From: Basidiobolus ranarum
Lineage: Eukaryota; Basidiobolomycota; Basidiobolomycetes; Basidiobolales
DNA: 21,471 nucleotides
Assembly: GCA_040143965.1 (NCBI GenBank)
Contig: JASJQH010007079.1
Coordinates: 1-21,471 of the forward strand
Direction of reading: 5' to 3'
Shown here: positions 7,980-17,782 of the stretch, piece by piece
Numbering within the stretch: position 1 is the stretch's first letter
Layout: the number at the start of each line of letters is the position of its first letter
Position numbers and translations under genes: made by a program
The notes under the pieces: model-generated
What the model saw: only the letters and a program-made list of their open reading frames with translations
Database searches by the model: none
Told to the model about the DNA's origin: nothing

Positions 7980-8957
7980 TTTATAGCGGAATACTTGAAC
8001 TACTCGATAGAAATGGAGTTTGATCACACAATCTCCAGAGAGTTGAAAAATCAATGAGGAAGGAGTTGAATAGAGATGTATCCACTTTATCACAGATTGA
8101 GTAAAGCTAGAGAAATAGAGAGACAGATGAAGTGGTTGCAAAGAGTAGAAGAAGATCTCCAAGAGAGCTTTTAATTGATCTGAATGTGACTGAAGCGTGA
8201 AACTTGCTCCATCTCCTACCTATCGTCCTTCACACAGCATGATTGGGAACGGAGAGCAGAAAAGGAGTAATTTTAATAAATAAGCTCCATCGTACACTGT
8301 TTGATGTAATCTGTTCTCTTTCGTAGGCTGTTTGATGTAATATGTTCTCTTTCGTAGGCTGTTTGATGTACTTGGTTCATTGTGCTGAACACGTTCTGCT
8401 TGCACACTCATTGCGATCATTTCTTTTCTCTACACGACAACGTGCACTATTTGTTAAGTGAGTAGATGTTGGGGTATGGATGAGTATTTTACTTTCAATC
8501 TTTCCTAAAACAGGGAACAGGGGGAGGAAGAGAATAAAGGAAAATTACTTAAATCATTCTTAATAAATTAGTGTTCCGTCCCTTTTTGCTGTAGAACATC
8601 AAACGGTGTTGTTGACAATTAATCTACTCACTTTAAATATGGCAATGTAAGAATTATGGTAAGAATTGACTAATTCGGATGGATTCTTGCATATTGTGAG
8701 TTCACCTCATTCTTTATTTGGCCAAGAATACAAAGAAAGTCAAATGAATGGCCAATCAGCAGTTGTTGATAACCTTAACAAGTTAAGATGTTACTCAAGT
8801 TTTTGATTGTATTGGGGACGTGAAATAGGGTTTCTTGGGATTTTGGTCCAAATCGAGCGAAAGAACGCATGCCACTGACAAAATGTATAGTATTAATATC
8901 GCGGAAAATTACTTTCAATCTTGACCCAACCTCTTCTCTTCACTTGAGTACACTAAC
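7980..8957. other. divergent intergenic region
   Basis: A 978-bp spacer between the divergent PH-CRIB and SLC35F-like genes, so both promoters lie here. Apart from the 31-bp tandem repeat at 8297-8372 I see no gene. A 66-codon minus frame at 8220-8420 overlaps the repeat and has no recognisable features. Confidence 0.55.
8297..8372. repeat. tandem repeat, 31 bp x 2.4
   Basis: Two units of 31 bp (8297-8327 and 8328-8358), beginning CTGTTTGATGTAATNTGTTC and ending CTTTCGTAGG. They differ at one base and are followed by a 14-bp partial third copy. It lies about 320 bp upstream of the PH-CRIB start codon, so it may sit in that gene's promoter or 5' leader. Confidence 0.85.
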
Positions 8958-10319
8958 ATGAACGAAACTGGCCTGAGGAAACCTGTGGTTGCTGAAACCA
9001 GGGTCCGCAAAGATTACTTTGCTTTTCTTAAAAATCGTAAGTTTTTACTTGCTTTCGCAATCGGTCAATACTTGTCATTATGCACCACTTCTACCAGTAT
9101 CGTGAGTACGGAACTTGCGAACCGAAAACAAATCAATATCCCCTCTACTCAAAGTTTTCTTGTTTATGTTGGACTTGCGTTGGTCTATTTATCCTTCACT
9201 TTTTATAAGGTGGGCTCTCGTGGTGTCTGGAAAATATTGAAGAAAAGTGGTTGGAAATGTAAGTACCAATGATAGTATTTCTTGGTTAGAAGTAGTAAAA
9301 CTTTCTTTATATGCAATAATTGAACTACTTTCTTCATTGCTCACAAATTCCCGTTAACCTAATTCCCTCTATCTATAGACTTGATTTTGGCTATAATGGA
9401 TGTAGAGGCCAATTATTTTACGGTGAAAGCCTTTCAATATACCTCTATGCTGAGTATAATGCTGCTTGATGTGTGGGCCATTCCAGTGGTTATGTTCTTA
9501 AGTTTCTTTATGCTTAAAACTCGGTACAGAATAGTCCAATACGTTGGTGTAGCAACAGCTCTAGTGGGCATTGGGCTACTGATTTTATCAGATGTATTGG
9601 CTGGCCGTATTACACCTGGTACACAAAGAGTTTACTTAGCTGTCGAATAAGCCATAGGTTTTTGACTAAAGTTGCATATTACTATTAGGTGGAGACTCTG
9701 TCAGAGGAGACTTATTTTGTTTACTTGGTGCCACCTTGTATGGATTTACTAATGTCACCGAAGAGTATCTGGTCCGCAGTCGGCCAGTGTATGAAGTCAT
9801 TGGAATGCTTGGATTGTTTGGAACCATAGTAAATGGAGTTCAATTGTAAGTTTAGCTATCAATTTATGTCAATACCTCTTGTTAAATCTTCTATTTAGAG
9901 CGGTATTAGAACGATCTGAGCTTGCTGGTATGACTTGGGATGGAGAGACTGGTAAGTGAAGAGTCAAAAACTACCACTCATGATTGTTACTAATTGCTGG
10001 CGAACTAGTTGGTTTTATTATTTTGTTTAGCGCCCTCCTTTTCTCTTTCTACTCCATCGCCCCGATACTGTTCCGCCTTAGTTCATCTACTTTCTTTAAT
10101 ATCTCTATGCTCACTTCTGACTTCTATGGACTGATATTTGGCTTAATTCTTTATCATTACACTCTTCACTGGTTATACCCAATTGCATATGTCGTCATTA
10201 TCTGTTCCATCATCATTTATAACTTAACCTCTGCTTCTACTGAAGACTTAGCCAAACAACCTCCACAATTAATTGATACTTCGGATCCAACAGTAACCAT
10301 AGACCATATATCTGAATAG
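8958..10319 (+). CDS. SLC35F-family (DUF914-type) membrane transporter
   Basis: Five exons (8958-9258, 9379-9618, 9689-9845, 9899-9951, 10009-10319) give 353 residues. The protein follows the SLC35F1/F2-type pattern through its length: KNRKFLLAFAIGQYLSLC in the first membrane segment, then LAIMDVEANYFTVKAFQYTS, the segment LLDVWAIPVVMFLSFFMLKT, RYRIVQYVGVATALVGIG, GRITPGGDSVRGDLFCLLGA across a splice site, TNVTEEYLVR, IGMLGLFGTIVNGVQL, then two or three hydrophobic helices near the C-terminus. About ten membrane helices are expected, as in the drug/metabolite transporter superfamily. Substrates of this subfamily are poorly defined, so no substrate is assigned. Two AATAAA signals follow the stop (10325-10330 and 10339-10344). 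The first intron, 120 nt, is the longest in the window; the others are 53-70 nt. Confidence 0.92.
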
Positions 10320-10539
10320 GTGTTAATAAAAACCATTGAATAAATATGACCAAGCACGTATAACCATTTTCCCATTTACTGGAACTGCGGAATCTCACGC
10401 CACTCGGTAAACTCGGCAAATACCCCTTATAGGCTTTCTGCCTTTTCGTTTTTTAATTGGTTGACGAATACGTATATTCTAAGGTAGATTTTATTTATAA
10501 CCTTAAAGGCCAAAGGCAGAGTTTCAACTTCACTATAAC

Positions 10540-12326
10540 ATGGAGCCTAGTAACGATTACATAAAAGTGTCAGAGATCCCACAGGTACGATTTGCTCTCC
10601 CTTGAACGATAAATCCCTACATAGGTTCTTATATTTTTTATCACTTAAACAGGTTGTTAAAGAACTTCGGGATGTTTACCGCTCTGGCTTAACCAAACCT
10701 ATAAGCTTTCGTAAACAACAATTGAAATCTCTATACAATATGCTGGAAGAGAACTTTAGTCTTTTTCATGAAGCTATGAGTAAAGATCTTGGTAAACCAC
10801 TTGGAGAATCCAAGTTTTGTGAGATCAACTATGCTATGAACGACATCGCTGAGATGCACGATAACTTGGATACTTGGTCCAAACCTGAAGTTCCTTCTTT
10901 ACCTTTATTTGCTAAGCTCGATAGTCGCGGTGAGATCCGTAAAGAACCTTTGGGATTAGTGTTGATCATTGGTGCTTGGAATTATCCTATTACCCTTACA
11001 CTTGGTCCAATGACTGGAGCTATCGGTGCTGGTAATACCATCATTCTTAAGCCTTCTGAGGTGTCTGGTAATACTGCTAAATTGTTGGCTGAATTGATTC
11101 CAAAATACTTGGATTCTCGGGCTTACCGTGTTATGAATGGTGCGGTCGAGGAAACCACAGTTCTGTTGGAACACCAATTCGATCATATTTTCTACACCGG
11201 TAATGGAGTAGTAGGAAGGCATATCATGGCTGCTGCAGCAAAGCATCTTACTCCAGTAACCTTGGAGTTGGGAGGAAAGAGTCCAGTGGTGATCTGTAAA
11301 GGAGTTGATATGTGGGCTACTACCAGACGTATCGCATGGGGTAAATTTATCAACGCTGGACAAACATGCGTTGCACCCGATTATATTCTTATAGAGAAAT
11401 CATTGGAAGATCAATTCATCGAAGAAATGTCTAATACATTAAAGAAATTCTTTGGTGAAAATATTGAGGAATCTCTAGACTTTGGACGTATCGTTAATGA
11501 GAAACATTTCGATAGAGTCTCGGAATTACTCCATAATGGTCATTCTGGGAAAATCGCTATCGGTGGTCAATCTAATAGGGAGAAGAAGTATATCGCACCT
11601 ACTATCATTAGGGGTGTTAAACTCGAAGATAAGATCATGCAAGAGGAGATCTTTGGACCTCTCCTTCCAATCGTTACAGTGGAAAATACCCAGGAAGCCA
11701 TTGATATCATTAACTCCAAGTAAACTCACTTTATAGGTGATTTACGTGACATCCTTCTAATGTCTTCTTTGTAGAGATCACCCCTTGACTATGTATGTCT
11801 TCACTCCAGACAAGAAGAAGGCCCAAACAAGTAAGTAATTCAAACACATGAACCATAAATGACCTGTCGACTGACTCTCTTCAGTTCTTGATAATACTCA
11901 ATCTGGCGGTGTTTGCGTAAATGACACTTTGGTGCAAATGGCTGGTAAGTAGGAATTGTTGATCCCTTCTTGTTGTACTTTGATAACCTAACGAGCATCA
12001 CCATTCTAGTATCAACACTACCATTTGGTGGCGTTGGAGGCTCTGGAATGGGATCTTATCACGGAAAGAAGTCCTTTGATACTTTCACCCATCGCCGCTC
12101 CGCTTTAATTCGAAAAATAGCATTTGACCAAGTTAACGACGTTCGCTACCCACCTTACACTGAAGGAAAACTCGATGTTGGATTAAGTTTGATGTTTAGC
12201 AAGCCCAGCTGGAAGCGTAAGTTCAAGTTAAGCACCATTTTCTACACTGCCATCGCAGTTATTGGAATCGCCACATTCGTCCGTAAAGAAGGAATCAACA
12301 CTTTACGTCGCAAGTTAGGATTTTAA
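10540..12326 (+). CDS. fatty aldehyde dehydrogenase, ALDH3 family, tail-anchored
   Basis: Exons 10540-10584, 10653-11719, 11775-11830, 11885-11944 and 12010-12326 encode 514 residues. The enzyme would oxidise medium/long-chain aldehydes to acids with NAD(P)+, like yeast Hfd1 and human ALDH3A2. Visible motifs are GAWNYP with the oxyanion-hole Asn at about residue 125, LELGGKSP with catalytic Glu at about 220, [10 protein letters not shown] with the nucleophilic Cys at about 254, EEIFGPLLP, and the ALDH3-type ending [21 protein letters not shown]-terminal hydrophobic segment ([18 protein letters not shown]) followed by basic residues is a probable tail anchor, placing the catalytic domain on the cytosolic face of the ER, mitochondrial outer membrane or peroxisomes. 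The start is set by a short 15-codon first exon whose splicing gives the expected family N-terminus. A TATTTATAA lies 40 nt upstream of the ATG, and an AATAAA follows at 12379-12384. Length agrees with the family. Confidence 0.95.
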
Positions 12327-12650
12327 ATGATTTTATCAATAACCAACATGTAAGGGAAGTGCTCCCCTCAATCACAATAATAAAAAGATATATGATAATG
12401 ATATAGTGCGGTCAACATCCTTTAAAGTAATATCGGATGTACATCCATGGATATGATGAGTGAATCTTATAGCATAAATAGTATCCACTTTTCTCTAAGA
12501 AATCCATTTATTTCCCCTTCCCCTTAATAGTAAGAGATACTGGAAGTAAATAAACGATGGAAAAAAGGGCCGGATGAAATACAAGAAGAATGCAGGGATT
12601 GTATATGAGTTATGAAAAGAGACTGAATAACATATATTGGTGAATTCTTT
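12327..12650. other. convergent 3' intergenic region
   Basis: A 324-bp spacer between the convergent ALDH and bS6m genes. It holds the ALDH polyadenylation-type signal (12379-12384) and a TTTATT at about 12505 that reads as AATAAA on the minus strand. No gene, RNA or repeat is seen. Confidence 0.6.
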
Positions 12651-13154
12651 CTAGGTCTTATCTGGTCTAGCTACAACATCCTCCAACTTGCTACCCAACT
12701 TAATAAAGGTATGACGAATCACTCTAGGGTCTACTTTTAACTTGGCATCCATAGTAGTGAGAGTGCTAGGGTTAGCATCGAAGTGCATCAACCAATATCT
12801 AGTAAAAAATATATGGTAAACTTGATTAGAAAAAAACTCAAAATCACCAAAGTAGTCTCTCTATGAACTGAACTCCAAGAAATACTAACCTTCCTTCATT
12901 GTGATATGTTTGGTGACGCTTCATACGATAGGGGAGAGCTTGTTCACCCATATTTTCGAAGCTACGAACAACGCCCCCACGCTCCATAACTTGGGTAGCG
13001 GTCTTTCTGAGAAGATCGGCAAGATTAGGCTAGAATGAGTGGAAAAAGTAACCCCCCGATTAATAAAAGTAACATAAAAGAAAAGAGAATATTCAAGTTT
13101 CTTTACCTCGGAAAGACGAGCTCTGGAAATGCACACTAATTCGTAAAAAGGCAT
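12651..13154 (-). CDS. MRP17: mitochondrial small-subunit ribosomal protein bS6m
   Basis: Exons on the minus strand, 13154-13107, 13029-12890 and 12798-12651, give 111 residues of the bacterial S6 family, a component of the mitochondrial ribosome small subunit. It starts MPFYELVCISRARLSE and has LADLLRKTATQVMERGGVVR, SFENMGEQALPYRMKRH, the strand YWLMHFDANPSTL, and ends with DPRVIRHTFIKLG before a short tail. The pattern and length match yeast Mrp17 and its fungal orthologs. Introns are 77 and 91 nt. The tiny first exon is typical of this gene in fungi as far as I recall. The gene symbol is by orthology to yeast. Confidence 0.93.
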
Positions 13155-13720
13155 ATTTGAAAAGAAAACCCTCGAAATAAAGCGTGTTTGAAATTAATCA
13201 AGAGAGGTTCATATACCCTTTCCCCTCTCTCATCCATTGTAAAGTTAATTTGAATCGAAATTTTCTGGATTCATCAAAATTTTACTCTCGTCATTTTTGG
13301 GGATATTAATTAGATGTTAGTAATATTCTATATTCTTCAAAGTCGATCATTTTTGTGATAAATTAGATAATTAATCAGAGAAGAGTCGCCTTCTTCAATA
13401 TATTATTATATGGATTTGATGATTAAAATAGTGGAAAATTCCCTTAACCATAAGGCGCATATTTATTACTGTCACTTTTAATCTCGTCATATCTGAAGCA
13501 AAACCCAAGTCCTGAATTACTTGCATATATGAAAGGAAAGAGGATTTGGTTTGTCATCAGATTTCTTTACTATCAACTAATGTTTAAACTGAAGAACCAT
13601 GAAGAAACTTACAAAAGATGCACATCGAAAATTAAGTAATTCAATAAAAAGTAAAGGAAAGGGAAAAAATGGATCTTTTGGATGATCATGAATAAATTTA
13701 TATAGCCATTTACTGTGTAT
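13155..13720. other. AT-rich intergenic region
   Basis: 566 bp between the bS6m start and the Dsk2 stop, both on the minus strand. It must contain the bS6m promoter and the Dsk2 3' region. AT-rich with homopolymer runs. No gene, repeat or RNA is recognised. Confidence 0.5.
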
Positions 13721-14917
13721 TTATGGGTTGGATAAAAGCCACTCTACAGCACTGTTGACATTCCCTCCAGTAGCAAGTAAAGCACGGATGTTCTTGGAAG
13801 CATCCCAAAAGCCCATCTCATTCAGTTGTTGAAGTTGAACTTGGAAACGCTCCTCAGGGGGTTGTTGGTTTTGTTGTTGAGCTTGTGGGGAAGCGGCACC
13901 ACCCATCATTTGCTGAAGCATGGAAAGGGCTGCGGCAGGATCAGCGCCAAAAGGACTAGCTCCTCCACTAGGATTGTACATTCCGAATGGATTAGCAGCT
14001 CCAGAATTGGGTGAGGTAGGGTTGGTAGCGTTGCTTGAATCAGTTCCACTTCTGGGTGCTTCGGGGGTGGTAGGAGAGGTGACACCAGCATTAGGAGCGC
14101 CACCGAATCCACCGAAGTTATTCATTCCTCCAAAACCTCCACCCATGCCACCGCCCATTCCACCAAGAGATTGGGTCATCTGGAACATGTTACGGAGCAT
14201 ATTGGGGTCACTCAACATCTGTCGAAATTGTGGTGTGTTAATCATGCCTCTCATTTCAGGAGGAAGGTTTTGGAATTGTGGGCTGTTAGAAAGCATATGC
14301 TCAACAAACTGAGGATTCTGGAAAAGTGTAGACATGGAACTCATAACTTCGGGATTACTGAATAAGGCATTCATCATAGAAGGATCCATGGGAGGCATAC
14401 CGCCAGCACCGGCGCCAAATCCACCCATGCCACCAGCACCAAATCCACCCATGCCACCAAAGGCTCCAAGACCATCGCCACCACCAAACATGTTACCAAA
14501 GGCAGCCATAGGGTTAGCATTCTGTTGACTATCTGGTTGGCTATCAGGAACTGTTGTGGGATTAGAAGGTTGTTGCTCGGTAGTAGGTTGAGGTGCAGCA
14601 GCTCTAGGAGCTTTAAAAGCAAAGATTGGTAAATTAGGTAAACAAATAGCAGGGTATTTATAAAATTAGTTACTTTGTTGGCCAGGAGCAGCACCACGGA
14701 CCATATGGATGGTGTTTCCATCAGCAATCTTGTAGCTTTCTACGGTATCAGCATCCTTTAGCACTCTACCAGAAAAGATGAGGCGTTGACGTTCAGCAGG
14801 GGTATCAGACTTTTCGGCGATTGCTTCTTTGAGTTCCAAGACGGTTTTTTCCGTATCAATAGCTACGGAGTACTTGGTCTCGTTGGAACATTTAATATTA
14901 ATAGTAATTTCAGGCAT
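13721..14917 (-). CDS. DSK2: ubiquilin / Dsk2-type ubiquitin shuttle factor
   Basis: Two minus-strand exons, 14917-14674 and 14610-13721, encode 377 residues. The protein carries ubiquitinated clients to the proteasome. An N-terminal ubiquitin-like domain (1-75, starting [20 protein letters not shown], with [20 protein letters not shown]) binds the proteasome. A proline/glutamine linker spans the splice junction. A glycine/methionine-rich GGM segment lies at about 123-155. An STI1-type helical region with repeated NPE/NPQF motifs follows (about 166-230). A second Gly/Ala/Pro-rich stretch leads to a C-terminal UBA domain (about 334-377) with the MGF loop ([20 protein letters not shown]). Domain order and size match yeast Dsk2 (373 residues). 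The single intron is 63 nt. Nothing looks broken. Confidence 0.96.
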
Positions 14918-15427
14918 TATGAGACAAACGTCAAAAGAGAATAAGGAAGTAAAGAAGCTGCAGTGCTAATGTAAATAGGATATGAAAATGGATAAATCAA
15001 GGGGATCGAGAGATTCACTAGTCCTCAGAAAAATACTTGTAACGACTACGGTGAATTGGCTACGGGTATCTACTAGATTGGCTATGATAAAATAAAATAC
15101 TGATCACTCCTTAAATCTAGAACTTTCTTATTGGCCTCATCCATTGAGTGACGCGGAGTCAATCGTTCATACGGGGTGGCCAATGATTGAGCTTGTATGT
15201 GTTGGAATTCAATCAAGTTACCAGAGTTTATACACGCCTTTGATGTAACAGCAGAGACTGCGACTAATGTAGATATCCAAATGTGGATAGAAGGCCAAAG
15301 AAAAATATGGCATTTCGTATTTTTGTTATGGAATTTATTGTAACAAAGATTGACTCAATGAAGCATGGAATTATCTAAACGAAGAAAGAAATGCTGTAAA
15401 TTATGGAGAATGAAGATGAGATTTCAT
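14918..15427. promoter_or_regulatory. upstream region of Dsk2
   Basis: 510 bp between the Dsk2 start and the metaxin stop. It contains an inverted pair of CCAAT-type boxes, ATTGGCC at about 15131-15137 and GGCCAAT at about 15177-15183. They lie about 215-265 bp upstream of the Dsk2 ATG and are candidate sites for the fungal CCAAT-binding complex. The assignment is by motif only. No gene is seen here. Confidence 0.35.
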
Positions 15428-16662
15428 TTAATTGCTAGAATAATATTGCTCCCAAAGGGACTTCGCGAACTTGACCAAGTTTTCATGTTGCTGAACAATT
15501 TGACGTAGCTCTGAGTTGGGGAGGGGTGCTGCCAATATGGTATGTAGATAGGCGAACACAACAGCATCAAGATAACCGGCTTTCTCGCTTTGGATGAAGA
15601 TGTGTTATACGGTGACCATCCATAGAAATCAAATTACACGCACTTACCCAGAAAAGTATTCCGCGTCTCCAAGACGATTAGACAAAGCCTGAAGAGCTTG
15701 AGAGGCTTCGTTGTAAATCTAAGTAAAAATATGTAGTTTAGATCGATGAACTCCAAAGCTTTAAGGGGTTCTACGAACCTCTTCCTTCAATAGGATAGGC
15801 TTCTTGGTCAATAAGAAGTCAATCACTGTGGAGCGCATTTTGTAACCAATGAGCTTGTCTAGGGGCCAGATATAGGACTTTGTGTATTTTTCAAATGTTT
15901 GTTCGGAGTAGTTGGAGGCCTCACACCAGAAATAAAAGAGCTAACAAGTCATTGATATTTAATATAACTCGACAGAGCATGATATACGGTTAAAAGAGAG
16001 GACTCACGGTGGCAACTTTGATGTTAGTCTCAACAAGAGAAACAAAGGCCTTGTCGTCACCACTAATAAGCTCGTCTCCTTCAGGAGCATACTTCTCAGG
16101 ATCCTATTGAAATCGTAAAGGTTACATATATAGCTCTTAAACAAACCTCATGACAAAGCATGCTTACCTGGCCCTTGGCATACTTCAAAATCTTCTCTCC
16201 TGTCAAACATTTCTTCTCTACAGTAACTAGATATGGAAGTTGTTCTAAAAGAAAATGCGCGCTTTTTAGTCTTGGTCTCAGTTAAGATAATGTAACTCAA
16301 CCAAAACATAAAGTTAATGCTAACCATCGGGGGATTGAGAAGGCTCATTTGAATAAACAATATCGTAATCATAAGCCAAAATATTTAAATATGTCTGTTT
16401 AAAAATAAGTAAGTAATGGGAGCAATGAAGTGATATTAGGAAGTCTAATCCTTTTGAATTGAGTAATACCTACCTGCCATTTCAAACATTCAGGGTCAAA
16501 AGAAGTTGGTTGATTCTTCCAACCAGGGCCATAGGTAACTAAAGTGGGTTTGGAAAGCTCGGCAGGAGTGAAAACAGAGGGATGGACGTACACTGGAAAT
16601 TGATCTAAACGAAGTTGTTTAGAAAGTTCGGCAGCTTTTCTCGAGAAGGCGGTGGAATTCAT
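15428..16662 (-). CDS. metaxin / Sam37-like mitochondrial outer-membrane protein
   Basis: Seven minus-strand exons (16662-16474, 16394-16325, 16244-16168, 16103-16008, 15940-15779, 15718-15648, 15587-15428) give 274 residues. Metaxins and Sam35/Sam37 are GST-fold subunits of the sorting and assembly machinery that inserts beta-barrel proteins in the mitochondrial outer membrane. The thioredoxin-like N-domain shows TLVTYGPGWKNQPTSFDPEC, then SQSPDEQLPYLV, the 'SP-G-LP' motif of metaxin 1/Sam37. The C-terminal helical domain ends with RLGDAEYFSGEKAGYLDAVV, followed by LAAPLPNSELRQIVQQHENL, the family's most conserved part. No C-terminal membrane anchor is visible, unlike metaxin 1. The protein may therefore be peripheral, as metaxin 2 and Sam35 are. 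Introns are 60-80 nt. I am sure of the family and less sure which SAM subunit it corresponds to. Confidence 0.88.
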
Positions 16663-17068
16663 ATTTGTAGAAACTAAGCCGTTATATTACTACTAAACCA
16701 AGCCTTCCTATACTCAACAATGATACTTTTCACACATCACAAAACTACTCCACAAAAAAGATTTTTGGGGCAGATAAAAATGTATAACGGATTTAGTCAA
16801 CTATAATCAGCAAATAATGATTACACTTAACCACCTAACCCTAACCCATAGCTCTTGGTTTACATTTTATATTGCAATATATTGGTGAAATTTTACTCTA
16901 TTTTATGGGCATAGTGAAGCCGTAGTGCATCGAGAAGAACAAATGGATGTTCTCTTCATTTGAAGAAGGGGTTTATTTAAATAACAGGGACATGAATGAT
17001 TCTTGTTAGAATAGAGTTTTGCTACTGGGCTAAACCAATTCAAATTTTAATATGTGAGGAAATGCGGA
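16663..17068. other. intergenic region with telomere-like repeat
   Basis: 406 bp upstream of the metaxin gene and downstream of Mdm35. At 16834-16847 it holds CCTAACCCTAACCC, just over two units of the TTAGGG telomere-type repeat on the opposite strand, about 180 bp upstream of the metaxin ATG. No gene is seen. Confidence 0.6.
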
Positions 17069-17346
17069 TTACTTCGAACTTGAGTCTCTTCTAGCGTCAG
17101 TTAGCATCTGGTCAATGCCTTTTTCTTTAATTACTTTCTGTAATGAAGGGTTGTTAAAAGAGTGATAGTTGACATTCAGAACATAAAATCACTTACCATG
17201 ACGCATGCTTTGTATTCAGTAAATATTTCTTCACATTTCGAGTCAGGCTCAGTCTCTCCCTTCAGAAACTTCTCCGAATACCATTTATTAAAGCAACTAT
17301 CGTAAGTATGCTTCAGCTCTGTACAATCTTTACCAATGCTCTCCAT
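17069..17346 (-). CDS. MDM35: Mdm35/TRIAP1 twin-CX9C intermembrane-space protein
   Basis: Two minus-strand exons, 17346-17197 and 17137-17069, encode 72 residues. The 59-nt intron has a GTAAGT donor and a TTACAG acceptor. The twin CX9C motif is exact: C8 to C18 and C38 to C48, each with nine residues between. The surrounding pattern (KDCTELKHTYDSCFNKWYSE, then CEEIFTEYKACV and KEKGIDQML) is that of UPF0203. Family members are oxidised and trapped by Mia40 in the mitochondrial intermembrane space. There they partner Ups/PRELI proteins to shuttle phosphatidic acid and other phospholipids between the membranes. Length fits the family (yeast 86, human 76). Confidence 0.95.
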
Positions 17347-17782
17347 ATTATGAGGTCAGGTAAAGGTCAAATTCTCCAAATTTATTCTTTTAATTCACCC
17401 GCCAGAGTTCTCAAATTCCTTCCAAAATCCGCAATCAAATATTCCGGAATTAAATGGTTATTTTTAAATTGTTTAAATAGCTTAGAGAATCGAAGATAGT
17501 GTAGATAGAGTTGGTTAGCACTACTAAGTAGTCTTTGGTGGTGACTCTACCATTCCAAAATTCAAATATATAGACAATAGAACAAATGTTTGTATGGTTT
17601 ATGAATAAATAAGATGACCACAGCAAGTACAAAGCAGTTGAGAATACAGATGCCTAGGGAGAGGTATAATGGGGTTGTAACTTACAAAGGTGCCAAGCAT
17701 TAATAGACAACTACTCGAATGGGAATTATTGAATCAACTAACAGTATATAGTAGAGCTTAGCCCTAACCCTAAGTATAGAGC
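17347..17782. other. intergenic region with telomere-like repeat
   Basis: 436 bp between Mdm35 and the dynamitin stop, both on the minus strand, so it contains the Mdm35 promoter. AGCCCTAACCCTAAG at 17760-17774 is a second telomere-type double unit. It begins 9 bp beyond the dynamitin stop codon and therefore probably lies in that gene's 3' UTR. Plus-strand open frames here have no coding character. Confidence 0.55.

Noticed and set aside
7980-8162. In-frame N-terminal extension of the PH-CRIB gene from an upstream Met at 8162
   Set aside because: The extension is an odd aromatic- and serine-rich leader unlike PAK N-termini. The Met at 7979 gives a normal start shortly before the PH domain.
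13826-14528. Plus-strand proline-rich ORFs opposite Dsk2
   Set aside because: They are antisense shadows of the glycine/methionine-rich part of Dsk2, whose frame shows clear UBL, STI1 and UBA domains.
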